Origin: Bigelowiella natans CCMP2755
Lineage: Eukaryota; Cercozoa; Chlorarachniophyceae
Reading direction: 5' to 3'
Length of the DNA stretch: 45,876 nt
Assembly (NCBI GenBank): GCA_000320545.1
Contig: ADNK01000470.1
Coordinates: 1 to 45,876, forward strand
How positions within the stretch are numbered: the stretch's first letter is position 1; each line of letters begins with the position of its first letter. This document shows positions 20,867 to 32,013 of this stretch, piece by piece. Made by a program: the position numbers and the translations under genes. The notes beneath the pieces were generated by a model that was not told where the DNA came from, ran no database searches, and was given only the letters and a program-made list of their open reading frames with translations.

Positions 20867-23279
20867 TCAATCTTCGAGAAGGATGAGATTTTCGTCGCCG
20901 TCGCCAGATCCAACCTCGTTCTCTTTTACGAATAATGCTACGGTTTCGATGTGCGACGTATGGGGGAACTGATCGACCATAGAGAAGCGATCCATGACAT
21001 AGCCATTCTCCTTGAGCGTCTGCGCGTCACGTACCTGAGTTGCAGGATTGCAAGAGACATACACGATCTGTTGTGCCCCAAGCTCAATGACTCTCTTAAG
21101 CGCCTTGGGAGCAATACCTGCCCGCGGAGGGTCAAGCACGATTGTATGGATCGCGCCGACGTATTCAGGATGATTATGGAGGAATCGATTCACATCTTCA
21201 GCATAGAACTGCAGATTCGTAAGCTTGTTTTTCTCAGAATTGACCTTGGCATCCTCAATGGCGTCCGCCACGATTTCTACTCCGATGATCTCCGAGTCGT
21301 TGTATTGCTTCGCCAAGAGCTGCGTGATTGTGCCCGTACCGCAGAAGAGATCCATCACAACGTTGCCTTCAGGAATGGCCCCCGCCTTCAGGCAGACGTA
21401 ATCGAGGGCCTTCCGGTATAAGTTCTCGGCCGATTTTGGATTTGTCTGGAAGAATGAGTTGATGGACATCTGAAAATCTAGCCCGCACACCCTCTCCCTG
21501 AGCACTTCGGAGCCGTACAGAATACTCACGGATCCGTTTCGCGGATTGGATACCGTATCACCTATATCGTCGTTGACGGTGTGCATCAGGCCTCCTAGCC
21601 TATCTCCTAGCACGTCGATCATCAGCTGCTTGAAGCCCCCCGTGTCAAACCGCGTGAGGTTCTCTGAGGTCGTGACAAGGTTGATGAGGAGGCGGTCATC
21701 GACGAGGGATTTGCGGCACACCAAGTAGCGAAAGAAGCCCGAGTTGAACTTATTGTAGTAGGCCGGCAGCTCAGTGGCCATGAGGAACTTCCGGATCCTG
21801 GGCATGTTGTTCTCCAATTCTGCGTCGAAGAGGCCAGAATCACGCTCCAAGTTCTCCACGAGCCAGAAGGTACCCCTATGCTTATAGCCCAGCCCAAACC
21901 CGACGCTTTGCTCGCGGGTGTGGACGTCGTACACGTCGCGCGAGAAGGAGTACTCAACTTTGTTCCGATAATGCCATTTGGAGGGGGAGGCGATGAACTC
22001 GTCGACTAAGTCCTCAGCGTTGTCAATTCCACCGAGGTGCTTAAACAGGCTGATGGTTAAGTTGCGTTTGTAGCCCTCCTGCACGCTCATGGGCAGGCTA
22101 GCGTACGGAGCGCCGGGGATACGCTGATAAGGGATCTCGATCTCCTCTTCGCTCTGTCGCAGCACTTCCAGTAGCTTGCATTCGGCGAAATCTTTCTTCG
22201 ACTTGGTCACTCGCGCTCGGACCTGAGGCAGTGGTGGCGGGGTGAAAGCACGAATGCAAACAACGCCGACCGTGATGACGATGATAGGAATTGCTGATGG
22301 TGCTCACTAAGTGGTTTTTTTGAGGAAAATAGGCTATTTATCTGCGAATTATGGCGATGGCCATTGTGTTGATATGGCAGATTATACACAACAGAATGGG
22401 GCATATGGAAAGAACCAATAAACAAGAAGAAAAGCTAAATGTTACGGGGGGGGAGGGGGGGGTGGTCTATTCTTTGAAAGAAGAAGAGAGTACCAACCTT
22501 CTGCCCGGGAATGGTGTTCGGAATAAAAACGACAAACTTTCCTAGTGTCGTATTCACTCGTCCAATGCCTTTCCCGCCGAAAGCCATATCCTTCACCTCA
22601 ATTGCGATCTGCTGCTTCACCAGGGGCTTGGGATAGATCTGTTGGTCGCCTTCCTCAATATCAAGGACAGTGTTGGGGTCACCGGCATATCTTCGTCGGC
22701 GCCTACGAAATGTACCGTTAGGTTAAAAGCTGCTGATTCTCACGCGACTAATGCAGATTTTGTCATTGCGGGATAAAGCAACATGGTGTCTATTCTGTCA
22801 ATCACAACGTTCACGCACCTGCCGCCGAACGCTCTGGTATCCTGACGGCTCACCCCCCCCCGAAATTGCCCGAGCAATGGCCGAGCTCCTCCCCGTGTGT
22901 AGAGTAAGATTGGCGAGTGTCGTAATGAAGCCAGTCGCTTTGTTTCTGAGAATCGAGTCAGAACGCCTCTGCGACGACCGAGAGAGGTTGATGAAGGAAA
23001 TCCTCTCCTGGCATAGTGGAGCAAAAACTCGAGTCATTCAAAGCGCGAGAGGCAACTGTATCTCTTTTCACAGAGTTATCCCTGTTGTTATTATTATTCT
23101 CCTTCGCTTTGCGCGTGCGTTTGTGCGTTTGTGCGGTTGTGCATGCGTATGAAGTGTCGCTGTTACGTGGAAAGTCTTGCGGTGACGAAGGACACAAAGG
23201 CCATCGCGAACAGCAGAGCCAATCTTGCTTGTTGAACCGCCACCGCCTTCGCTGCTCCACGGAAATTGCTATCGGGCAT
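20867..23279 (-). CDS. RlmD/TrmA-family RNA (uracil-5-)-methyltransferase with TRAM domain, probably plastid-targeted
   Basis: Uses S-adenosylmethionine to methylate C5 of a uridine in rRNA or tRNA. Four exons join perfectly in phase: 23167-23279, 22819-23007, 22498-22702 and 20867-22222. Exon 1 begins MPDSNFRGAAKAVAV and contains a hydrophobic signal-like core (LALLFAMAFVSFVTA). Exon 2 is a basic, Ser/Thr-rich stretch (GFPSSTSLGRRRGVLTRFSE), together a bipartite plastid leader. Exon 3 plus the start of exon 4 form the TRAM RNA-binding domain (FGGKGIGRV, VFIPNTIPGQKVRARV). Exon 4 holds the catalytic domain: SFFQTNP, SAM motif DLFCGTGTITQL, VLDPPRAG, and the nucleophile loop VSCNPATQVRD with the catalytic Cys, then HIETVALF. 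Total length is about 620 residues. The Cys cluster that binds 4Fe-4S in E. coli RlmD is missing; the corresponding region reads PYQRIPGAPYASLPMSVQ. rRNA rather than tRNA as substrate is an inference. Confidence 0.92.
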
Positions 23280-24279
23280 CTATGGTGTTAAAGGGAGAGG
23301 ATGCAGGGTGAGTGGGGCTGTTGAGGCGAGGCGGACCGGGGGGGGGGTAGGGTACCTTCCCGTTTCATGTCTTTCCCCGTTCTGCTCTGTTCTGTTCAAT
23401 TGTGTCGAAATTAGACTTTTTTCCACCCTACAAATATCCCACAATAATCATCGACGAATCACTGTGAAACTCAAAAAAAGAGAGTATCGTTTCGGTGATT
23501 GGCACTTTGGAAAATTATTTTTCGATGTTCTTGGATCAAAATCTAAGATTCGTTGTTCTGATTCCACACAGCACTGAACGAGAAATTGCTGCCCGCACTG
23601 CTAGAGGGGGCCAGAAAGTCAGGATCGGAACGATGCGATCGATTGTAGGAACGAAAACTCGGTTGGAACGGAAACGCACGCGCGTCATGCTGCACGTCCC
23701 CGTCAATCTAGCAATCTTCGTGATGCTGAGTTCAAAGTGAAAACGCGCTCTGCGTGCCATGCTAGCATGCTGGCATGGACCACTGCACGCACACGTGCAC
23801 GCCAAGTTGGTCACTTGCACGCACGTGCTGACTTGTGAGTGGATGGCTAGACGGGGTGATGCGGTGGGGGGGTTCATCACATCGCACGATGCAACTGGAC
23901 AGCCATGCTTGCGCACATGCGTCTGCGCCTGCTAGCCTGCGTGTCGCGATCAAAGCAAAACGCAATGCTCGGCTTTTCTCATAATTCTCCTGTGCGTGCT
24001 GGCTAGCTCTGGAGCTATGAGCTGGGACATCGCAGGCCTGGCTAGCTGGCACTTGGCCGCGCACGTCAGTTCACGTGCTACAGCATGCATGCGCTGATGA
24101 TGCTCAGATTCAGTAGCGAAGCTGCACCATGGCTTGAATTTGCGTTGTGATTGATTATTTTGTTTTGCACATTGCTAGATTTTGCGATGCTGGACATCAT
24201 TTCTAGATTTCGGAAGATATCGGCATCAGCACTTCTAATTTGGTCTGATTCAAATGGGAAGCTCGCACTGAATTGTCAG
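23280..24279. other. Intergenic region, palindrome-rich towards the CCDC112-like 3' end
   Basis: The first 450 bp, next to the methyltransferase start, include a G-run (23337-23346) but no palindrome block. From about 23757 to 24095, towards the 3' end of the next gene, GCTAGCATGC, CACGTGCAC, GGCTAGCT and GCATGCATGC palindromes accumulate. No gene recognised. Confidence 0.45.
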
Positions 24280-24932
24280 TCATTGCATCCACGAAGGTGT
24301 CGCACGTCCAACGCCTAAGTAGGAAGGCCGAGACGGAACTGCGCTGCTGGCTGTGCCCTCACGAAGACCATACTTTCGCTCAAATGCAGCCAGCTTTTCA
24401 CGCTCTCGCTGCAGCTGAGCATCAGATGAAGTTACCAACACAATGTAATGAGAAGTTATGCACACACAAATACTCATATACAAACGATTCACGTGTGGTA
24501 CATTACACATATGTTTGCATTTAGGTTTGCGTATGTTGTTTACATGAAATCTAAAATGAGGGATTGAAAGAACGCATGAGTCAACCAGACATGAGGAAAA
24601 CTAGAAGGAAGAGTAAGCATACCGCCGTTTTTTGCTTGAATTTAGAAGCGACTTTGAGGCTTGGCTTCGCTTGCTCAACCATAGCCTGCATGTCCATACC
24701 ATGGAGCAAATATCATCAATCTTAGTACCGCCGAAGAAGATCACGGAAATTACATTCTAACAAACTTAGCGCACTAACACAACGAGCACCTCATATCGTA
24801 GTCGCGCAGCATCTTTTTCTTGTTCTTTCCTACGAGCCTAGACGTTTCAAGGAGAGGAGGATATCTCTTAGGGTTATATATTGTTCTTTTCAAAGACTTG
24901 TTTTTACATACAAATATATATTTTCTCCCTTT

Positions 24933-25000
<68 letters not shown>

Positions 25001-25494
25001 TCTTTCAAAGACGGATCTAGAAGGCGCTTCTTCAGATGTAAAACGAGCGAAGAATAGACAGAAACGATTTCAGACTCGGAACCCTTAAACAGGGCAATCC
25101 TAGCGATTTTACGTTTCTACACGGTTTAGCCGTATCGTGGGATAAATTCCACGGGAAAATATGTTTACAACAACGGAAACATTGCTCGATATATTTGGTA
25201 CCCGTTCAGCTCTTTTCTCCGCATCCATTCTGTTCCTAGCTTCAACCCTTTCGCGCAGCATCTCTCTGCGCTTCGCCTCGGCCTTCTTTATTGCCTTCTG
25301 CGCTCTCTGTTTTTGTATTCTGGTTATGATGGGGAGCGAAGCATCAGCTAATGTCCGTTGATGATAGTAGTTGATGTGCTACGGTTCTTACTCTTCATTG
25401 GCGGCAGCTTCCTCCTTCTGCTTCTTTTTCGCCATAATATCGGCCTTCCTAACCGCGTGCTCCTGAAGATAGAAGCAATAGCGTGTTGATACAG

Positions 25495-25537
<43 letters not shown>

Positions 25538-25761
25538 ACGCGTGTGTGTCTGTGTGTTTAGTGAGCACCAGCAGCACACAAATCCAACCACAATTTCTAC
25601 TCAATAGCTGCTACACACCAGACGCCGCAGTGACATTAGCAGATATAGTAACTCCGCCATTTACTATCTATGTGGACTATCAACCTGAAGAAATGCTCTC
25701 GCCTTTTTCTGCGCTCTTAGTTTGGCCTTACGTTGCTTCTCTTTGGCCTGAAATCCGTGAG

Positions 25762-25836
<75 letters not shown>

Positions 25837-28280
25837 ATATATAATTTTTATATATTTATCAATAGTAGCTTTGGGTGTGCCGTAAGACTGAACCAACTAG
25901 TTTGGCCATTCCACGAACGATCTTGAATGACTACTTTGGTACTTTGGGTCTTCAACTTTTGGAATATACCTCTTGCAGCTCCTTCTGCCGCTTTTCCTCC
26001 CTCCATGCCTTCACCGCCGCTGCCTTCTCCCTTTGGTTCTATTGACGTATACCACAAAGAAAGCACAGAGTATATAGAACACATTTGTAGTTAATAATGA
26101 GAGAAGAGAGGAGGTTGAGATCGGAATGGATACCTTGAGTCTCTGCTTCAAATCAGCTTGTTTTGCCTTCTCTTTCCGCTTGGCTGCTGCTTTCGCTCGC
26201 ATCACCGCCTTCGATGCCGCCTCCTCCCTTGCCTGTGGCATGGTTGGGGAAGTAAGTAAAGGGGAAAGACAGCTCCATTATACATAAACAGCAGCGCTAA
26301 GACGACTAAATCTGCTTCAGAAAATTTGTGTTCGACATACGAGAATCAACGATGTTTTTTTTACAAAAGCGTGATTCGCGTAGAATCAACGATGGTTTTT
26401 TTACAAAAGCGCGATTCGCGTAGTCATCTCGAAGGGCAATGCTGCACATTCATCACCAGCTTCCACTGCGCCACAATCTGCTTCTTCTCGCTGACGAGTT
26501 GGTGATAGCGGAGGGACCACGCATGGTGGGCGGATACCTGACAAATTATGGAGCTCCATCATCGCTGGGAAAAGAGCAGAAATTCAGCAATCACGCGCTT
26601 ACGGTGTATATATCCTGCATTGGTATCGAGACGGCAGCCTTTTGCAGCATAGCATTCGTGTTGTTGGGCATTTGAGCTTTGAGCTTCAGGTACAGCGTGT
26701 GATCATCTGGTCGCCACTCCCCACGTTCCCCGCCTTTGCAATCACACATCAGAATCATGGCTACGCAGCTCTAAGCAGTTATTATGTATTGGTAAAAAAA
26801 AAGGAGAGAATTGGCAGAACTTCGGAGACACTGTATTGCATTCGCTATGGCTTCGATCTACCATTTTCCTCAATCTCTGTGTCGATCTCTTGAAGTCTTC
26901 TTCTTAGCTCTGCCTCCTCCTCGCTTTCGGGGCCTTCCTGCTTCTTCTCCGGAGAGCTTTTCGCCTTACTAAAGCCCCTGTCCGTTTTGCCCCGTGAAGA
27001 TAAGGGGCGATTGGGCGTTGCAGGTACTGTATTTCTCTTGTCCCTCCCCCCCCCATGACTGTCCAGATCTAGCTGACCATTCGCCGCAGTGGCGGCGGCA
27101 GCGGCTACTGATTCTGCGCGGCTGAGAACCTCGGACAAGTATTCAGTCAGCTCCTTCTCCTCGTTCATCATTTCCGCATATGCACCGCGAGCGTTCCTAA
27201 ATGTTATTTTCATTGCAAGTAGAGCAAAGTCATTTTGATCTGAGACAAATATCCAGAAGCACGCAACGAAAACGCCGGTAGTGACCATTGCAAAAGTAAA
27301 ACGGCGGTGTGATATTACGCTTGGTTGTCCAAACACATGAGGTTCATCATGCAGGGAACCACCGTTTGAAGTCCAGGAGCGAATCCTCCACCGATTCCAT
27401 CGACTGCCTCACCTGCATTTTTTTGGTTTTCAAATTGAAGCTTAGAGCGACTTGGAAAACGACAATGCCGAATAGCGCAATGATCACAAGTCCTGTTCGA
27501 GGTGTAGATTGCATAATTAATATGATACCCGTTTTATCGTTTCTGGCTTAGTTCCGCCTTCCCCTCTAAGAATCGTCATCTCCTGCTTGAACAGCGTCAC
27601 ACCCTTTCTGGCCCGAGCAAGAGCCCTACGCAGCATTGTCGACTCCTCTTTCATCTTAGATTTATACTCCGCAGACTGAGCGAGTATGTCTTCCCAGAAC
27701 GACTTTGAAACCTCTTTCGCGTATTTCGTCCTATTTTTTGTACGTGTACGAAGGAGGGGGAGGAAAACGTCATGCGGATCATTCTCTAGGCTACAATTGG
27801 AACGCGTTGAAATCATAACCCCCACTCCCAAATGTTCAATCCTATGTTAACTGTTCCACTAAAAAATAATTGAATTGACTTCCGAATTGCGTTGCTCCAT
27901 AGATCATTCTCAAGCATCTTGCCTCGCTGACCCAGCCGCGACAGCTCTGTGGACCATTTGCGCTCGGCGGAGTTCCTGGATCCGACAACTATGATACCTT
28001 CGCTGCATCGACTCGTCGTGGCCGACGATTCAAATCTGTGAGTGTTGGTTGTTCTGGCAGCAACGGTGACCTTGACTCTTCTCTTCGCCCCACCTGTAAC
28101 ATTATGATGTAAAAGCATCACCTTACCACATAAGGACCCCGTCTGGAAGGAAGCATTCACACCTGTTGCTGGTCGCCTTGATACTACACCACGACTTCCA
28201 TTCGCAGTTTTGGTGGGCTTGGCACTGGCAGGCCTTGAGGCGCTGGGGGAAGGGGGAGCAGCCCAAGCTTCGCGCCTCAT
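24280..28280 (-). CDS. CCDC112-like coiled-coil protein
   Basis: Large many-exon gene, start ATG 28280, stop 24280-24282. The N-terminus is Ala/Pro/Ser-rich and disordered (28280-27880). A helical region follows (WEDILAQSAEYKSKMKEES, about 27720-27550). Near 26700 the motif GEWRPDDHTLYLKLK matches the GGWDDYDH..FLK block of CCDC112. At about 26520-26450 comes HHAWSLRYHQLVSEKKQIVA followed by QWK, the H..W...H..L..KK..I..WK block. Successive short exons then encode a highly charged single helix of Ala/Lys/Arg/Glu (for example AVKAWREEKRQKELQE, about 25990), and the last exon ends YLGVGRATPSWMQ, like the family's terminal ..RAIPTWRQG. CCDC112 is a centriolar-satellite/ciliary protein in animals, consistent with a flagellated cell. 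Three introns carry long (AC)n/(TA)n tracts. Exon boundaries were not all resolved, and the N-terminal part could belong to a separate gene. Confidence 0.68.
24933..24994. repeat. Compound (AC)n(AT)n microsatellite in an intron
   Basis: (AC)12 running directly into (AT)19, between charged-helix exons of the CCDC112-like gene. Confidence 0.9.
25497..25534. repeat. (TA)n microsatellite in an intron
   Basis: Nineteen AT units between helix-coding exons of the CCDC112-like gene. Confidence 0.9.
25763..25831. repeat. Compound (AC)n(AT)n microsatellite in an intron
   Basis: (AC)17 followed at once by (AT)17, the same order and orientation as the tract at 24933-24994 in the same gene. Confidence 0.9.
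26343..26422. repeat. Tandem duplication of a 40-bp unit
   Basis: Two adjacent 40-bp units (26343-26382 and 26383-26422), each GAATCAACGATG, a T-run, ACAAAAGCG, then GATTCGCGTA. By eye they differ at only two positions (T/G before the T-run, T/C after AAAAGCG). They lie in an intron of the CCDC112-like gene. Confidence 0.9.
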
Positions 28281-28747
28281 CCGTTGTAATTGTTTTGACA
28301 GTTACGTTTTGTGATTTATAGATGATTTTCAAGGTGCGACAACAGAATTTTAGTAATTACGAGGGGAAAATGCTAGAAGAACTTTCTCGATGCACTTTTT
28401 TTTTTATGAAGTTTTTACGATCTAACGATGTAACGCTACACTGAAACTGGACAGACCACCGATAGGATGTTTCTGGCACGAATAATTTCCTATCTGTACA
28501 GCCTCAAAACCCAATACCGGAACTGAAAGGCTGGCGGTGGTTTCTCTTTTGCGACATGTTTTTACACGTAAATTTTGTTTGCTTTTGTGTCTGCGACAAC
28601 GATTTTATTTGACGCACAAAAAAAACCTGTTTCACTTCTCCAAATCGGAATTTTCGGACGTTGATCGTGACGAGCTGCCGCCCCCCAGACCGTGGTGCAG
28701 AAGTTTCATCTCGATTCACAATGCGAAGAGGATCGAGACTTTAGACA
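28281..28747. promoter_or_regulatory. Bidirectional 5' region between the CCDC112-like and ubiquitin-like genes
   Basis: Contains three TGCGACA heptamers, at 28335-28341 (55 bp from the CCDC112-like ATG), 28550-28556 and 28592-28598. Long open frames exist on both strands near 28504-28780 but lack a usable ATG or recognisable product. Confidence 0.35.
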
Positions 28748-30277
28748 ATGGGTCGGCATTTGTTTGCGCTGTAGAATAGAGCGATGTGCCTGTCATCATA
28801 ACTCACTGTTCGCAATGTTAAAAGTCTCCTTGTTCTTCCCCCTCCGACATCCAAAGAAGCACATCTTGCCATCGGAGTCTTCGCAGTAGGGGTGATTTTA
28901 TGCCTAGTATGGTGGAAATGCTGGAAGAGATTTTTCGAAAGGGTAGCGTCTGGTAGACCGCAACAGCCCATGCTGGTGATCCGCACAGACCAGGCCAAAG
29001 GAGGTTGTAATCGGAACCATGCTAAATGTTGACATCTTTGCAAAAATTTACACGGCATATTTTCTTCTTAAAAGATCATGATACCGAAACTCACATGGTG
29101 GAAATGCGCTTCCTATTTCCGCACCACGTTTACGATGGAGTGAAGATTTTCTTCGATAGGAAGAATCTGACAGTAAAGACCGCGACGCGGTTGATCGAGA
29201 AAGAAATCGGGGAAATCGATGGTATTTTCGCCGAAGCGTGCGATCAGGAGCTAGCAAGGTGGTTGGACGATCCCGGAAGGCCTGCATCTGAGTACAAAGA
29301 CCTCTGTTTTGAGCTTGGAATGCATCACCTGAAGCCCCATTACAAGCTGCACTTCTTCACTCACCGCCTCAGAAGATTTCTCATCGTTAACCGCGTTTAT
29401 CCTAGTGGGATTGTCGATGAGATGAAGTGCCAACAGATGAGAAAGCGGTCTAGAGGTAGAGAGATGAAATCACACAAACGTATCGATGGATATCATTGTT
29501 GTTTCCATTTTGATCCAATTGGCACGTATGCAGGCAGCACGGTCAAAAGACGAAAGAAGCAGGGGAAAGGGAGGTACATTAGGAGAAGAGAGTATATCGA
29601 TATGTTCTAGAATAAGATAAAAAGCAACACGCTGGAGAGGCAAAAATAGATGGGGAGAGTGGGAGGGAGAGTGGGAGGGCCGAGAGAAAACTAGATGCTG
29701 ACATCACATGGATTTGTACTTGAAAATACGACTAGAAATGAGAAGCTGCTGACACAACGGCGAGGGCAAGTGTATATCAAGACATTGCAAGGCAAAACGA
29801 TTGTTCTTTATCCGTTGGGAGAGCATGAGACGATATTGCAGCTCAAATATAGACTTTGGATCCAGGTGCTTGCAATCCAATCACGGCTGCTACGAAATAC
29901 AGCCGATTTTGTGTGCGACATATTAGCCTCTATTTAAGGATTTTTCGGTTCAGAGTTAAACACCCCTGGAACGATGATCACCAAACGGCAACAACTACTG
30001 CGCTATCTAGCTATGCACGTATTTGAACGCTTTATTTATCATCCTTTGGTATGTATTGTTGTTCCAGACTGGGGATGATGTGCTGAAACAGAGGTTCCTC
30101 AAGGACGGAAGAGAATTGCCCAATCACGAAACATTAGCGGAAGCGGGCTTGGAGATTATGAAGAGCACCAATGACATGAAATCTACTGGAAATGGGGACA
30201 ATGAGAGCGATGCTGCTACTAAGAGCGTAGAAGCAGCGGCTACGATACATTATGTGTTTAAGCTTCGAGGGTCCTAA
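28748..30277 (+). CDS. Signal/TM-anchored protein with a C-terminal ubiquitin-like domain ending in LRGS
   Basis: Five exons that join in phase: 28748-28770, 28825-29003, 29075-29447, 29736-29865 and 30068-30277. The N-terminus MGRHLFALLLVL looks like a signal peptide or anchor, and a second hydrophobic segment follows (AHLAIGVFAVGVILCLVWW) with a basic flank (KCWKRFF). A middle region of about 120 residues (reading through HMVEMRFLFPHHVYDGVKIF and ELARWLDDPGRPASEYK) is not recognised. The C-terminal part is ubiquitin-like: VYIKTLQGKTIVL aligns with the first beta hairpin, then LKQRFLKDGRELPNHETLAE, then ATIHYVFKLRGS before the stop. A Ser/Asn/Lys-rich insertion of about 30 residues separates the last two segments. 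Ending in Gly-Ser rather than Gly-Gly means it should not be conjugated as written. The 29448-29735 intron is the weakest link; if wrong, the ubiquitin-like part is a separate gene starting near 29695. Confidence 0.62.
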
Positions 30278-30918
30278 ATGTTCGAGAATTTTGTCATTGT
30301 TACATTGCTGCCTTATTTGGTCCCGATGAGTACATGATGCAAAAACAAGCAACATTGTGATGACATGCGCGATTCATGACCGTCGTACGACACTTGCACA
30401 CCCAGCATGCACACTACTACTTGCAGAAGCAATCGATTTTGCCACCATCCTGCTGCTGGAAGCTTGCGGATGCTGTGCCTCGCGCACAACATGTACGACA
30501 TCTAGACACATTGCATGTGTGACTGTCACACATGAAAGAGATACTCTTGTCAGATGCCAACATGTGTCACCTGCGCACTGTGAGAGACATGGCACATCAT
30601 GTGGGTATTCAACGTACACGTACAGATGGAGCAGTGGCTCCTTTCTAGTAGTTGCAAACAAGAACATGGCCTGCAGGTTCGAGTCAACGTTTACAACGAT
30701 GTAATGTGGTTGATCAACCCATAGATACAACTATTAGATGGTGTGCTCTTGATCTGCGGATCAAATCTAGTTCAGTAATGACGATGAGAAATGTATCTAG
30801 TCATTTGCACAATCTATGTATCGAGTAATTGTCCCTTGAAAATCATTGTGAAAAAATCCAGATAGCAATTTCCCATTCGACACGCATTGCACACATTGAG
30901 CCGTCCTCCTGTATGCAT
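30278..30918. other. Convergent 3'-3' intergenic region
   Basis: No gene recognised. Palindromic CATG/TGCA-type words occur around 30393-30545, though CTAG words are sparse here. Open frames on both strands (30313-30730) look like chance. Confidence 0.4.
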
Positions 30919-32013
30919 TCATCGTGATAGAATCCCGAGGACATCTGTGAGGGTAATTATTCCGATTGGTTTGTCATCATCATCGACTATGTAAACGGCA
31001 TGCGCTCGGGCTTCAGCCATTAAGGACACCAGATAGCCGAATTCTGATGATTTCTTTGTTGTTTGTGTGCGGGATTTCACGAGCGAGATGTTGAGCAAAT
31101 CTTGATTTTTCTCGCGCCATTCGGCATGGCCGAAGTTAAGAAATAGCCCTACCGAAGCGTCCAAGAGAGCGAATTCTTCCGTATCAAGACCTCTTAGATC
31201 TGCGTTGCTGAGACTTCCAATGAGTCTGCCCTTTTTATTTGTTACGCCAATGCAACTAATCCTATTCTTGTACATAAGTTGATAGGCTTCGATGGTAGGT
31301 GTCTCCTGGATCACAGTGATAACGTGCTTCTTCTTGGGTACAAGGTCGAGTTCCTCGATGGTCTTGTGGTTCAATTCCTTCCAATCCTCCAAGTGTGTAT
31401 ACACATATCTTAGAATATCCGACTGGGTTATATAGTTCTCAATTTCTCCGTCTTTGTTGAAAAGAATCGCCCGATGGACGTTCTTGCCTTCAGTGTTGAC
31501 GAACATCCTCTGGATGAATTTCCTCAAGTCCCAACCAAGATGGGCGCTTGTTACCCCTTCGCAAACGTCGGATAGATCTGTGAGCGCTATTATGTTCTCC
31601 TTTCCAAAATCTTTACCAGCAGCTGTAAACTTCTCCCACCTGTTTGAGATTTCTTGAATCATCTGTTCAGTGTTATCGATCTTCGCTTTTCCCTGGCTAC
31701 CTTTCTCATAAGGTGGTTTCTTCAAATCCTTAATCTGTGATATTCTTCGGAGGACACTCTCAAGGATCGAGCCTGCATGAACGATACCACAGTACCCTGG
31801 TATTGGGCCTTCTTCCTTGAATTTCTCCTTGTCTGGCTTTAGGATAAGCGGGGCGCTCAAAAAGCGGCGATCTGCGAGGGCCTTCAGTGCCTCCGCGATC
31901 TTCATCGTATGCCGCAAGGTAAACACCTTCTTCTTGCAGCTCTTGATCACATCCGAGAGGGAGTGCCTCGAGGCAGGGGAGGTGGAGTCTTCTTTCGTTT
32001 CGAACATACTCAT
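30919..32013 (-). CDS. Four-CBS-domain protein, AMPK-gamma/SNF4-like
   Basis: A 364-residue single-exon gene, unusual in this intron-dense window. Four CBS motifs in two Bateman pairs can be seen: CBS1 around TMKIAEALKALADRRFLSAP and GYCGIVHAGSILESVL; CBS2 ending HRAILFNKDGEIENYITQSD; CBS3 TIEAYQLMYKNRISCIGV followed by GRLIGSLSNADLRGL; CBS4 AHAVYIVDDDDKPIGIITLT followed by DVLGIL. Asp residues in the (S/T)x(S/N/T)D ribose-binding position are present in CBS2 (TQSD), CBS3 (SNAD) and CBS4 (TLTD). AMPK-gamma subunits and relatives use these to bind AMP, ADP or ATP, so an adenylate-sensing role is likely, but kinase partnership cannot be read from the sequence. It could also be a plant PV42/CBSX-like protein. 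The neighbouring universal stress protein also belongs to a family that often binds ATP. Confidence 0.85.
   Translation of the reverse strand: MSMFETKEDSTSPASRHSLSDVIKSCKKKVFTLRHTMKIAEALKALADRRFLSAPLILKPDKEKFKEEGPIPGYCGIVHAGSILESVLRRISQIKDLKKPPYEKGSQGKAKIDNTEQMIQEISNRWEKFTAAGKDFGKENIIALTDLSDVCEGVTSAHLGWDLRKFIQRMFVNTEGKNVHRAILFNKDGEIENYITQSDILRYVYTHLEDWKELNHKTIEELDLVPKKKHVITVIQETPTIEAYQLMYKNRISCIGVTNKKGRLIGSLSNADLRGLDTEEFALLDASVGLFLNFGHAEWREKNQDLLNISLVKSRTQTTKKSSEFGYLVSLMAEARAHAVYIVDDDDKPIGIITLTDVLGILSR

Noticed and set aside
24933-25831. CRISPR-like or satellite array
   Set aside because: The repeats are simple dinucleotides in introns of a eukaryotic gene, without unique spacers.
29736-30277. 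Ordinary ubiquitin or polyubiquitin gene
   Set aside because: Identity to ubiquitin is low, there is a 30-residue insertion, and the end is LRGS rather than LRGG.
30313-30730. Paired open frames on both strands
   Set aside because: Cys/His/Thr-rich translations of palindromic intergenic DNA between two gene 3' ends; no motif or splice support.
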